A stretch of DNA of 64,000 bases from Helicostylum pulchrum (Eukaryota; Mucoromycota; Mucoromycetes; Mucorales; Mucoraceae): positions 372,001 through 436,000 of the forward strand of contig JAIXMO010000015.1 in NCBI GenBank assembly GCA_025677825.1. The letters run 5' to 3'. How positions within the stretch are numbered: position 1 is the stretch's first letter; each line of letters begins with the position of its first letter. Shown in pieces: positions 37,600 through 48,872 of the stretch. The notes under the pieces are model-generated. The model did not search any database, was not told where the DNA came from, and worked only from the letters and a program-made list of their open reading frames with translations. The translations under genes were made by a program, and so were the position numbers.

Positions 37600-37601
37600 T
37601 A

Positions 37602-38400
37602 TAACATGTGGGTCTGAGGTAAAAGAAAATGTTGAAAATGCTGATATCGATGTTACTGGCTGGATCAGACTTGAAAGAGTTGTATTTTATAGCATTTGCA
37701 GTAACATGTACAGTGGATATATAATACATTATAATTTTACTGGGTACTCATGTTACGGTCGGGTGGAATAGTTACATTTGAGCAATAAGTGCTCTTATGC
37801 AACAAGGCGGTTGCTTTGAAGCGTATCCGTTTGGTAGGGTATAAAAAGCGCTAAAAAAAAAAGCAAAGTAATAAAGGAATATACGATATAAACTTGTTTA
37901 AAAGATGATCATATGTATAAAATACTTACCGGTATAGATAGGTAGTTAATAAAAAGAAAGAAAGTGACTATTATAAAAAAAAACGCAGAATAAATAGTAG
38001 GTTGAGGGTCACACTCATTGTTCATGATAATATTTTAAAAGTAAAAAAAAAAATCGACAAGAAAAAGGTGTGATAACTTTTTGAAAAATGAAGCGGTGAG
38101 TCGCGAAATCGAATCGGGGAGGGGGTTTTGTCTCATCCTAATCCAGACGCACCTTATACAGACATTTCTTCAACAAAGGTAACCAAGCACAAAGAGTTTT
38201 AGCTGCAACATGATCAAATAAATACGTTTGTTATTCAAACACTTTTAGTACAAAGGCGACAGCCTTTAGTGATCGTTTTGATTCTGGATTATGCTTGATA
38301 ACCTCCTCGATATATACTCTAGTTTCACCGTTCTTGTTTGCTTTACACACCTTTTCTACGAATACAATTGTTTTGTATTATGGGATGCTCATGGTGTCAA
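37602..38400. other. AT-rich spacer
   Basis: No supported gene. Short frames here are interrupted. It separates the foldback element from the decayed ORF at 38.4-38.9 kb. Confidence 0.4.
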
Positions 38401-38469
38401 CACTTGCCAAGAGTCAGGTAAATTATGCTTAATCTATTAAACTCTTTTGATTTATCTCGAAAATATGTA

Positions 38470-38943
38470 TTACGATTTGTACCGCTACAATGACAAGGAG
38501 GATAATAGTGAAGCGGATTATTTAATCAGGTTAGATGAACTAATCATGGAAGCAGTTTTCAGAGGAAGCTGGTGTCGCTTGAAACGGTAGTTATTATTAT
38601 TTTTTCTCTGTAATTTTATTGAAAATAGGGAATAATGGTTTTAATTTTGCCAATAGGGTGACAGTAGGTTCCTAGTTTGTAGCTTTAACGACAACCAATG
38701 CAAATTAGACCTGAGAGTTATGGTGAAGGAAAGAAGCAAATCAAATATTGATATTAGTCTTACCGAATACTCAAATAAATCATTTGAAAGCAAACACTGC
38801 CAAGATATAAAAAAGAAATTGATTAAAATAGCTAGTTTAATACATTTTAAAAAACATCTGAAAGAAGTTATCTTTGTAGACGAAGCAAAAAAAAAAATAT
38901 TGTGCCATTTGCTTTTGAGCATGGACCTTAAATTTTACATGTA
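38470..38943 (+). pseudogene. Decayed lineage-specific ORF
   Basis: One piece (about 38475-38589) reads DLYRYNDKEDNSEADYLIRL and onward to GSWCRLKR, then a stop. An AT-rich gap with intron-like TAG follows, and a second piece (about 38661-38943) includes DSRF, LDLRVMVKERSKSNIDISL and KHCQDIKKKLIKIASLIHFK, ending MDLKFYM. The two pieces look like successive exons of a protein in which a DLR-type motif precedes a helix-rich C-terminus. No intact upstream part is seen. It probably belongs to the same type of multi-copy fungal family as the fragment at 35127, but this is inference. Confidence 0.4.
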
Positions 38944-39259
38944 GTAGAATCATTTTTACGTTGATTAAAATAACCATAAACTATTACGTTTTTAATAAAA
39001 AAGATGCGAGATTATTAAAGTAATATCCGGAACCAAAAAAAAAAAAAAGAGAGAGTTAATTACACCAGAAAAGGGAGTATGTTAATCATCTAGAAAAAGA
39101 ACAACATTTAATAAGCCTTATTTATTATGTATTAAGCATAATCAGACCTCGCAGACAGTATACATATTCAAAATGGCAAGCCAAAAAAAACAACACAAAC
39201 CCTCAAAAAGAGTGTAACGTGATAGTGATTTAAAACCAGTAAGAAAAAAATATCCTTTT

Positions 39260-39290
<31 letters not shown>

Positions 39291-39310
39291 CCTTATACTC
39301 TTCATCCATA
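38944..39310. other. Upstream region of MON1
   Basis: An AT-rich spacer with a T-run (about 39257-39281) just before the MON1 start. No gene is seen. Confidence 0.4.
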
Positions 39311-41051
39311 ATGGCAACACAACCCGTTTTTATCGAAAGAGATACCAGCAGTTCTTCTGACGACGATAACTCAATGAAGCCAGCTTCGTATGTATCAAGT
39401 TATTCCTCTAATTCAACAGAAAGTGATCCAGTGAAATGTTACAACAAGTTAAAGAGACAAGGTTCTAGAAGTTCAGTTGTTGTAAACTCAACATCAGGCA
39501 AGTTTTGATTCCATCCCTTTTTTTTAAGGAATTGTTATTCACTTTTTTTTTTAAAAATGTAATAGAACCTAGTACGTGGCTACAACACAAGAAACATTTT
39601 TTTATCTTGAGTAGTGCTGGCAAACCTGTTTGGACAAGGTAAAACATAAAAAGTAATAAAAAAGAAATGACTAAAGGATTTTTGTTATTTAGGTATGGTG
39701 ATGAATCTCGGTTATCTTCGTTTATGGGAGTAATTCAAGCGATTATATCATTCTTTCAAGATAGTGATGATACCATAAAGTAAGGTCATCAGAGACTGAA
39801 TAAACAATAACAAATGTTAATTTTTTATTTTGGGTGGAAATGATAGGACGATTAATGCAGGTCATCATAAATTTGTTTTCCTTTTAAAGGAACCCCTTTA
39901 CTTTGTATCAGTTTCAAGAACAGGTGAATCCGAAAGTCAGGTATTAAAGAAAAATTTACTTTTATTTTAAAAAAGAAAACCAATCAACTTATATACCTTG
40001 CTAGCTGCGTGATCAACTGTTATATCTTCACAATCAAATTCTTAGTGTATTAACCAGCGTACAACTCACAAGAATATTTGAACAACGTGTAAATTTTGAT
40101 CTTCGTAGACTGTTAGGAGGCACTGAAGTATTTTTGGATAGTTTATCAACATTATTCAACAACGACCACAGTTTTATGTTGAGCGGACTACAATGTTTAC
40201 GATTAAACAGAACCGTTCGAGACCAAGCAGGTGGCATTTTGACAGATGGCAAAGTAAAAAATTTATTGTACGCCATGGTCGTAGCTGACGGTAAATTAGT
40301 CACACTGTTAAGACCCAGAAAGCACAGTTTACATCCATCCGATTTACACTTATTATTCAACATGTTGACCGGTTCCACCACATTTCACACTGCTGAATCT
40401 TGGACTCCACTTTGTTTACCAAAGTTTAATTCAAGAGGCTTTTTACACGCTTATATTTGTTATATCGAACAAGGTGTTTCTATTGTCGTTATAAGTACAG
40501 ATAAAGGAAATTTCTTTGAAATTAGCGAGTGGAAAACAACCCTGGTAGAACAAATGGAAAAGAATAATGTTTTGGCTAGTATAAAGGAAGCGTCAGATAA
40601 GTTATATATGGTGGAAGAAATACAAATACCTTCTTTACTTCATTTTATGTATAAATCAAAGATACACGTACAGTTTACAACACCTGGATTTAGTGGTCCG
40701 TATGTTCATGATAGTAATAGGAGAAGATTATTTAGATTATATCAGCATGTACATGATAGAATGCATAGTAGAGCAAGGCCGTTAAAATTATATTATGTCA
40801 ATAGCGATAAAGAGATTTTATTAGGATGGGTAAACTTTTTTTTTTATATATGTATACGTATTCAATTTTTTTTTAATAATCCATTTTTACGTGCAAAAAA
40901 AAAAAAATAGATCACTTCTTCGTTCGAGTTATATGTTGTATTTCCTTCTGATACACCAAAACCATTAATTATTTCAAGTTCAAATCAATTATTAAGATGG
41001 ATTAAAAAAAATGAAGAAAACCTGTTCATTTTGAATTCTCCAGTCTTTTAA
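39311..41051 (+). CDS. MON1: Vacuolar fusion protein MON1
   Basis: MON1 with CCZ1 is the guanine-nucleotide exchange factor that activates Rab7/Ypt7 on late endosomes and vacuoles. Exons 39311-39497, 39566-39638, 39693-39779, 39847-39940, 40005-40829 and 40911-41051 give 468 residues. The three longin-type regions are represented by KKHFFILSSAGKPVW, GDESRLSSFMGVIQAI and the RLLGGTEVFLDSL segment. LKYYVNSDKEI-like and IKKNEENLF near the end fit MON1. Intron 1 appears to use a GC donor (G|GCAAGT), because the nearest GT donor creates a stop. The stop codon overlaps the SBDS stop on the other strand. The N-terminus is acidic and Ser-rich. Confidence 0.93.
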
Positions 41052-42006
41052 AACTTTTCATCTCCTTCTTCCTTTTCTCTTAAATTCATAATCTCTAATT
41101 GTCCTTTTCCTTTTGATTCGTTTTGTAACAAATCACTAATAGTACGATATTTACCAGGATCAATTAAAGCAATCTATTATACACATAAATAACTTTTTTT
41201 CTTTTGAATTTTATAAAAAACTTACCAATTCATATTCTGTGGATCCAGAATCTTCATCTTCAATTGACGTAAGCAAAGGTAAAATCTTTTCACGCAATTT
41301 TTTAGTTTCGTTTGATTGAGGAAGAGTTAATCTTAAACGCATTTGAGCACGTTGAATAGGCAACATTTGCTTTTCTTGCAGCTGTTTAATCACATCCAAA
41401 GCCTGCGATTTAGTACTACGTTTAGGGTTGACACTCAAATGAAGATCTTGCATTGCCTTTTCAATCATGGTAACCGTATAAGGTCTCTTGGTTTGAGGGT
41501 TCACACAATTATCAGTGACAATATTAGCAATATCCTTCCATGTTGTCTCTAACTGATCCGTTCTTTCCTTTTCGGCTACTTGTAATTCTCCCTTCTTTAA
41601 AATTTCTTGAATTACTTTCTCTTGTTCTTCCGTCTTGAAACATTTCTTTAAATCTTCTTTACTGGCTACTTGACCTTTAGATACGTTGAAAAATACGTTA
41701 TGGATTTGTAAAACTTCATCTAAATCTGTTTCACTAAATCAATTTTCATTTGTTAGTATATTTTTTATTATTATTTTTTTTTTTTTTAAAAAAAAGTTGC
41801 TTACACATTGCTTCTCCATTCCATAACCTTGTTCTTGTAACAAGCTAATTCAAAACGTTTACCGCCTTTACGAAGACGAACAATAGAAACGTTGGTAAGT
41901 CTATTATACTTGGGGTTTAATAAATAAACGAAAACAAAAAACAAGCGGTCCGTTGTTTTTATTTTTTTACTTACTTGATTTGTTGAGAAGGTCTTTGAAT
42001 AACCAT
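41048..42006 (-). CDS. SDO1: Ribosome maturation protein SBDS/SDO1
   Basis: SBDS works with the EFL1 GTPase to release eIF6/TIF6 from nascent 60S subunits in the cytoplasm. Exons (leftward) 42006-41975, 41900-41805, 41733-41226 and 41173-41048 give 253 residues, the family size. Splicing yields [20 protein letters not shown], matching the conserved start. The conserved stretches [40 protein letters not shown] and [11 protein letters not shown] are visible. The terminal exon supplies [15 protein letters not shown]. It is convergent with MON1 and shares two bases of its stop codon with it. Confidence 0.95.
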
Positions 42007-43213
42007 TTTTTTTAAAAAATACTAGCAAGTGAACAAAGGAGGAAAGAAAGAAGAAAATAAAAAAAAAACCTTTTCTCTCTTTTTATACAGACCCCGACTC
42101 TTCCGAAAAAAAAAACTAACCGCAGCATGAATAGAAAAACGAAACTGTATTTGTCATCAGGTGCTTTTTTTTTGTTGTAAAATATATGCGACAACTAAAT
42201 TATCCCGCCATTAGCGTTTTTGTTTTGTTTATATTACCTTGACATGTTTTGCTTAAAAAACAACAACAATAGAAGCGAAAAGAATAAAAGTAGAGGTTGA
42301 TCGTGACTGTTATGTACACACGTGAAGTGCTTTCATCGCCAAATCAACTTTTTGAAGTAACAAGTCTTTCTACGTAATTAGGCAGTAGCTTCCCGGTAAA
42401 CAGAAAAGTATCATTGATAACCACCAACAGCTCTTTAATTTGAAAAAAGACCGAATCCCTCCACCTTGCATAGAATTTTTTTTTACCAACTATACAACAA
42501 AGATCTCATTTTTACTGTAGGTACATGAAATTATGCGTTAATTATCACCCTCCTCTGCGCATTATTCATGAGCCTTGCGAGTGTATTTTTTTAAGTAATC
42601 AAAAGCGCCCATCTCTGCTACTTAAATTACTTTTTCGTTGTCTATTTTGTATTCGTGTAACAACCTTTATCCTGACCTTTATATCTTGAAATCATTACAA
42701 TTAAAATAAATAAAGTCTACTATCAAGTATCAAAGTACATAATTTTGTATATTTTTCTCTAGTAAAGCAATATGGCGGCTTGACTTTCCATTAGTACGCT
42801 CAGCAAAGTATACACTGAAAGAGAATAGCTATTCAAATACGAGATATAATGTTTTTATTTTTTCCTCTCTTAACATGCGCTATATATAATGTATTCACAA
42901 CTAGAATAAGGCTTGATTATTTGCTAGCTTAAAAAAAAGGGTGTACTCACCCTCTTATAAAGTAAACATTAGCGTATCTGATATTAAAAAAGGCTCTCAG
43001 ATGAACAAAGTTCGGCAACTTCCACCAAGAGCAATGTACTTCCCTGCGACTGATGCTGCTACGCAATCAAAACTGTAAGTAGTTAGCCAAGTTATTCAGA
43101 AATAATATAATAATGTATAGCATTAATAAAAAGTAAACTCCAGAAAGAAAGAAAAAAAGAGCTTGAGTAACTAGGTCCGAAGTTTTTATTTTAAAACTAC
43201 ATGTATTTTAAAG
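42007..43213. other. Intergenic region
   Basis: About 1.2 kb without a supported gene. A 75-nt coding-like segment (about 43001-43075, reading MNKVRQLPPRAMYFPATD) ends in a perfect GTAAGT donor, but no partner exon was found, so it was not annotated as a gene. Confidence 0.4.
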
Positions 43214-44632
43214 CTATATATATACATATATAAAAGTAATAATAACGAACAAAAGAAAAAAAGAAATGATATCACAAATTCTGTCAATTCGCCACGAGAT
43301 TGGGTTATTATAAGCTGCTGCTCTGGTAAACCGTTGTATCACCATTTCGTCGTTTTTTATTACACCCTGACCTTTATAATGCATTGTCCCCAATCTATTT
43401 TCCCTTCGCAATAACCCAATGCGTACGCCTTTAAAAAAAAATTCGTAGGATTTTCGATAATCTTGATGGACACCGTCGTTTCCTTGCAGATATATGTCAC
43501 CCATTAAAAAATATGCCGTTGCGTTAATATCACCAAAATAGCTATTATATTCTTTAAATAGCTCAAGTGCAGTTGAACAACTTTTTTTGGCACCCTTTCC
43601 GCTGTTATATAAAACGCCAAGATCAAAGGAAACCGAAGCAAGTCTCCCCGTATCGTATCCTTTTCTAAACCATTTTATTGCTTCTTTATAATTCGGCTCT
43701 ATATTTTCGCCGTTTGAATAAAATGATCCCAAGAAAAGGAGACAGTATTCTGCATTGTTTTTTGCTGCCTTCTTCGTCCAATATAGAGCTTTATCGGTGT
43801 CTTTAAGTAAAGTATATTCGAAATAATATATAAGTGAAAGATAAAATTGGGCCGCTGATACACTACTTGATTTTTTGTTCGTCAATAAGTCCCAAAACCT
43901 TACTAGCTGAAACTATTTAGAATCAGGCATTCTAGGATCACACTCTTGTTCTATATATTGGATTGGTGAGATTAACCTGTATTCTTCTCTCAAATTTAAT
44001 ATCGAAATAATTTTCGGCTTTACATGAGTCGTACTCAATTCAAAATCTTTATTTCCAAACAGATAAAGTGTACCATTATTGATTATTTTTGCATAAAAGT
44101 CATCTTTGTTGGCCATCTTTTCTAACCAAGCGACGACTGTTTTGAGTGTATCCCCTACAATTTCAACCCCGATACAATACTTCGCGGTGCTTGTCATAGC
44201 ATCAAAGCAGCCGTTGTTTGCTGCTAGTATAAACCATTGAAATCCACTTTCTTCATCCATAGTCACACCTCTGTCTCCTTCGTAATACATCACCCAAATT
44301 AAATACTGTGCAACGCGGTTGTGCCAAGTCGATACAATTACTTTAAATAGTTTAAGAGCTTTGAAGGATTTTTTTCTGTTAAACCAAAGCCAGCAAAATG
44401 AAAAAAAAAATAGCAGCAAAAAGTGAACCGTACTCGTTCACGTATCTTGACGACTTTTCAAAATATCCTAGAGCTTTTTGGTAGTTATTCTTATTCAGCG
44501 CTTGTATTCCATTACGGAGGTTGCTGTCACCAGGATCTGAAAAATCTGGTTTAAAGAAAAACATTAACTCTTTTTGTTGTTGCTAACAAAAGTGATGGCT
44601 TAGTTACCTCCAAGTTTATAAATGATTTCCAT
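43214..44632 (-). pseudogene. Sel1-repeat protein, copy A, decayed
   Basis: Exon 1 is 44632-44608 (MEIIYKLGG), as in the sister copies, and exon 2 starts at 44545 (DFSDPGD). A T-run that is five bases long in copy C has become ten near 44399-44410, shifting the frame after SLFAAI. The frame resumes at about 44380 and is stopped by TAG near 43914, where copy B has GAG in NSKELRQ. The remainder (Sel1-type units DKALYWTKKAAKNN, YKEAIKWFRKGYDTG, CSTALELFKEYNS) continues to 43214 with a hydrophobic tail unlike copy B. At least two lesions make it a pseudogene. Confidence 0.8.
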
Positions 44633-44845
44633 ATTATGAAGAAAAGAAAAATAGTAAAAAGAGTACCTACGAAGATATAAATAACAAACATGTTTATAAC
44701 ATGTTTATTTAATTATGTAAGTATGTCTTTTATACAAATATAAATATTCAGTGAGAAACGAGACTTGGCTTTTTACTTTCATACCCATTTTTTATTTTTT
44801 ATCTATTACATAAAAAAAAATCAACTATTTAAAAAAGAAAGTCAA

Positions 44846-46198
44846 TTAAGGATTGATGAGCTCATTTAATATGAGTTTTGCTTGGGAGGAACCCATTGCC
44901 GCAGCTTTGGCAAACCATTGAATCGCCTTTCCGTCATTTTTTTCTACACCCAGACCTCTAAAATACATTCCACCTAATTCAGTTGCTCCGTTACAATAAC
45001 CCAATTCATACGCCTTTAAAAGACATTTGAAGGCTTTTATATAATTTTGAGAGACACCGTCGTCTCCATCTAGGTATATCTGACCCATTAAACAATATGC
45101 TAATCCGTTTTCATCAACGTTATAGCTAATATATTTTTTAAATAGCCTAAGTGCAGTTGTATAGTTTCTTTCGACGCCTATTCCGCCCTTGTATAAAAGG
45201 CCAAGATGTAAGGAAGCCGGAGGAACTCTCCCAGTATTGTATGCCTTTTCAAACCATTTAATCGCCTCTTTATAATCCGGCGCTATATCTTTACCGACCG
45301 AGTAAAATAATCCCAAAAATATGTAACTTTCTTCATTCTCGTTCTTTGCCGATTTCTTCGCCCAATATAAGGCTTTATTGACATCTTTAAGCAGCCTATC
45401 ATCGGAATTGTATATACGTGAAAGAAACATTTGCGCCGTCGATACACCGCTTGATTTTTTGTTTGTCAGTAAATCCCAGAACCTTAATTGCCGAAGCTCT
45501 TTAGAATTCGGCATTCTGGAATCACACTCTCGCTCTACATAGCTGACTGGGGAAATTAAACGATACCCTTTCAAACTTAATATAGACATAATTTCCGGCT
45601 TCACATGTGTCATACTCAATTCAAAATCTTTATTTCCAAACAGATAAAGTGTACCATTATCGATTAATTCAACATCAGAGTCATCATTCTTGGCCACTTT
45701 TTTTAACCAGGCAACAACTGTTTTGAGTTTATCCCCTACTTGCAAGTAAAAATCTGCGGTGACAATCATAGCGTCAGACCAGCCATTATTTGCAGCTAGT
45801 AGAAACCATCGAGTTCCAGCTTCTTTATCCATAGTTACACCTCTGTCTCCTTTAAAATACATCATCCCGATTAAATATTGAGCAACGCGGTTATTCCAAG
45901 TCGATGCAATCACTTTAAATAATTCAAGCGCTCTTGAAGGATTTCTTTCTGTTAAGCCAAAGCCAGCGTAATGAAGAACAGCTGCAAAAAGTGAGCCGTA
46001 CTCGTTATCATATCTCGACGACTTTTCAAAATATTCTAAAGCTTTTTTATAGTTATTCTTATTCGTCTCTTGTATTCCATTGTAGAGGTCCCTGTCGCCT
46101 GGATCTGGAAAATCTGGTATAAAGGAAACGTTAACGATTTTAGTTGTTGCTGGAAAAGTGATGGATCAGTTACCTCCAAGCTTATAAATGATTTCCAT
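44846..46198 (-). CDS. Sel1-repeat (TPR-like) protein, copy B, intact
   Basis: Exons (leftward) 46198-46174 and 46113-44846 give 430 residues. The 25-nt first exon encodes MEIIYKLGG, and the phase-1 join yields GDFPDPGDRDLYNGIQ. Sel1-like repeats of about 36 residues follow, with the pattern A-x-W-x-x-x-A-A or YLxGxxY, for example KALYWAKKSAKNENEESYIF, EAIKWFEKAYNTGRVPPASL and KAIQWFAKAAAMGSSQAKLI. There is no signal peptide and no membrane segment. Sel1 repeats mediate protein-protein contacts, as in chitin synthase regulators and ERAD adaptors; this protein's partner is unknown. It is the only intact full-length member of the local cluster. Confidence 0.82.
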
Positions 46199-46398
46199 AT
46201 TATAAAGAAAAAATCAGCAAAAAGAGTAGGAAGAGAGATGTAAATAACAAACGTAACTATTCTATTTATAAAATGGTTGCATAACGGGCTAACGTACCAC
46301 CAGGCTAAAATGTTTCAAATCTTTGTATAAACATAAACAAAGATATATTCGCCTTCCCCGGGAAACTATGTATTTGACGTTTTTTTTACTATTCATTA

Positions 46399-47438
46399 TT
46401 ATAATAAAATAAATTGATAGATACCTTTCTGTAATATGAGCTTCGGCTCTATAGAGCCCAGTGAAGCTGCTTTTTTAAACCATTTCATCGCTTCTTTATA
46501 ATCACACTCTACATTTTCACAGTTTGAATAAATTATTCCCAACAAAAGGAACCCTTCTTCTTCGTCGTTATTTGCCGCTCTCTTCGCCCAATATAAGGCT
46601 TTATTGACATCTTTAAGTAACCACTTTTCCGAATAATATATAAATGCAAGCGATTTTTGTGCTTCTGATATGCGACCTGATTTTTTGTTTGTCAATAAGT
46701 CCCAGAACTTTACTAACTGAAGCTCTTTAGAATTAGGCATTATGGAATCTCGTTCGCGTTTTATACATTCAATTGGTGAACATGACAGGCGCTCTTGTCT
46801 CGAATTTATTATAGACACAATTTCCGGTTTTACATGAGCCATACTCAGTTCGAAATCTTTATTCCCAAACAGATAAAGTACACTGTTATTAATTAATTCG
46901 GCATCAGTGACATCGCTGTCAGCAAATTTTTCCAACACAGGAATGATCGTATTTAGTTTATCCCCTACGTACGAAGTTTTTAAGTAAAGCAATCCGGTGA
47001 CAACCATAGCGTCAAACCAGCCATTATTTGCAGCTAGTAGAGACCATCGAGCTCCAGCTTCTTCATCCATAGTTACACCTCTGTCTCCTTCAAAATACAT
47101 CGCCCCGATTAAATATTGAGCAACGTGGTTATTCCAAGCCGATGCAATCACTTTAAATAATTCAAGCGCTTTTGAAGGATTTCTTTCTGTTAAGCCAAAG
47201 CCAGCGAAATGAAAAACAGCTGCAAAAAGTGAACCATACTCGTTCTCGTATCTCGAAGACTTTTCAAAATATTCTAAAGCTTTTTTATAGTTATTCTTGT
47301 TTATCTCTTGTATTCCATTATAGAGATCTCTATCACCAGGATCTGGAAAATCTAATATAAAAGAGACGTTTACGTTATTTTCTCTGTTACTGGCAAAGTG
47401 ATAGATCAGTTACCTCCAAGTTCATAAATGATTTCCAT
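46399..47438 (-). CDS. Sel1-repeat protein, copy C, internally shortened
   Basis: Exons (leftward) 47438-47414 and 47351-46399 give 325 residues with the same first exon as copy B. The sequence is collinear with B until DYKEAMKWFKKA, then continues directly with ASLGSIEPKLILQKG, which corresponds to the C-terminal KAAAMGSSQAKLILNEL of B. About 100 residues, roughly three Sel1 units, are missing in frame. Unequal recombination between repeat units is the simple explanation. The ORF is open, so the shortened protein may still be made. Confidence 0.75.
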
Positions 47439-47885
47439 ACTTATAACGAAGAAGAAATAAAAGAGGAGAAAGAAAGATATAAGTAATAAAAATATTCTAG
47501 TATTATAAATAAATAAAAAACGCTTTTTGCATGAAAGCGATTAAATAGATGAGTAAAGTGACCCCTCTTTTATCACAATAAAATTGCCGTAAAATAAGCT
47601 TTCCTCGAACTTAATGCACAAACTTCCTTTTAGGGTTACCATTGTCTTTAAAATGTTTATGGTTAATAGGAGACCGAGACGAGGAAGTTTGCTTGAGAAG
47701 GCTCAAAAAGATGTACAAAAATAATACTTACAGGTATATGTAAAAAAGAGATTAATTTTTTTTGATAAAATAATTCGCGTTTATTTGCTTGTTTCATGCA
47801 AGTTAAAAAAAGTCTAGTTTTCCCAGACGTCTTTTTTATTTATTATATGTTCATTATTTATGTCTCTTTTTTTTCCGTGATACTT
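47439..47885. other. Spacer between divergent Sel1 copies C and D
   Basis: This 447-bp non-coding region separates the head-to-head starts of copies C and D. A short inverted repeat (CAAACTTCC near 47620 and GGAAGTTTG near 47684) is present. No gene was found. Confidence 0.4.
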
Positions 47886-48872
47886 ATGGAAATAGTTTAT
47901 AAACTTGGAGGTAACTGGAGCTCGATGGTTTCTACTAGCTGCAAATAATGGCGGGTCTGATGCTATGATTGTCACCGGATTGCTTTACTTACAAGCTTTG
48001 TATGTAGGGGATAAACTTAATACGATCATTCCTGCGTTGGAAAAATTTGCTGACAGCGATGTCACTGATGCCGAATTAATTAATAACAGTGTACCTTATC
48101 TGTTTGGGAATAAAATTTTTGAATTGAGTATGGCACATGTGAAGCCGGAAATTATGTCTGTATTAAATTTGAAAGGGTATCGTTTAGTTTCCCCAGTTAG
48201 GTATATAAAGCAAGAGTGTGATCCCAGAATGCCGAATTCTAAAGAGCTTCGGCAAGTAAGGTTCTGGAATTTACTAACAAACAAAAAATCAAGTGGTGTA
48301 TCAACAGCTCAACTTATTCTTTCGTCTATTTATTTCGAAAATGTTTTACTTAAAGACATCGATAAATCCTTATACCGGGCAAAGAAGGCGGCAAAGAACA
48401 ATCATGAAGAGGGTCTCTTATTATTGAGTTTATTTTATTCGGACGGTAGAGGTATAGAGCCGGGTTATAAAGAGACTAAGAAATGTTTTGAAAAAGCATA
48501 CAATTCCGGAAGAGCTCCTTCGGCTTCGTTTCATCTTGGCGTTTTATATTACAATGGAAACGGCTTTGAAAGAAACTGTTCAACTGCACTTAGGCTATTT
48601 AAAGAGTATATTATGAATGAGAGTAATGACGATCACGGATCGGCATATCTGTTTATATCAGCATGAAAACGACAATTCTCTCAAGATTATCAAAAAGCAA
48701 CTGAATGTCTTTCAAAGGCGTATAAATTAGGTTACTGGCTAGCAGTAAATTCAATGATTGAAATGAATTGTGAGGGTCGGAGTGTAGAAAAACAACAACC
48801 AAATGGCTTGAAATAGCGGCTTCAATAGGTTCTCCCGACGCTAAATTGTTATTAGAGCTGCACATCTATTAA
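47886..48872 (+). pseudogene. Sel1-repeat protein, copy D, inverted and truncated
   Basis: It is opposite in orientation to copies A-C. The start MEIVYKLGG is followed at once by GTAAC and then TGGAGCTCGATGG, a point inside the exon 2 region of the sister genes. The intron acceptor and about 110 N-terminal residues have been deleted. The open frame from about 47905 runs through Sel1 units (ARWFLLAANNGGSD, KSLYRAKKAAKNNHEEG, CSTALRLFKEY) and hits TGA near 48664. Coding-like sequence (QDYQKATECLSKAYKLGYW) continues to a final TAA at 48870 with more stops. It is a pseudogene. Confidence 0.78.

Noticed and set aside
43001..43076. Exon-like segment MNKVRQLPPRAMYFPATD ending in GTAAGT
   Set aside because: No partner exon with matching phase and plausible protein was found.
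45934..47360. Two similar 62-codon + strand frames (45934-46122, 47172-47360)
   Set aside because: They are antisense copies of the conserved N-terminal coding region of Sel1 copies B and C.
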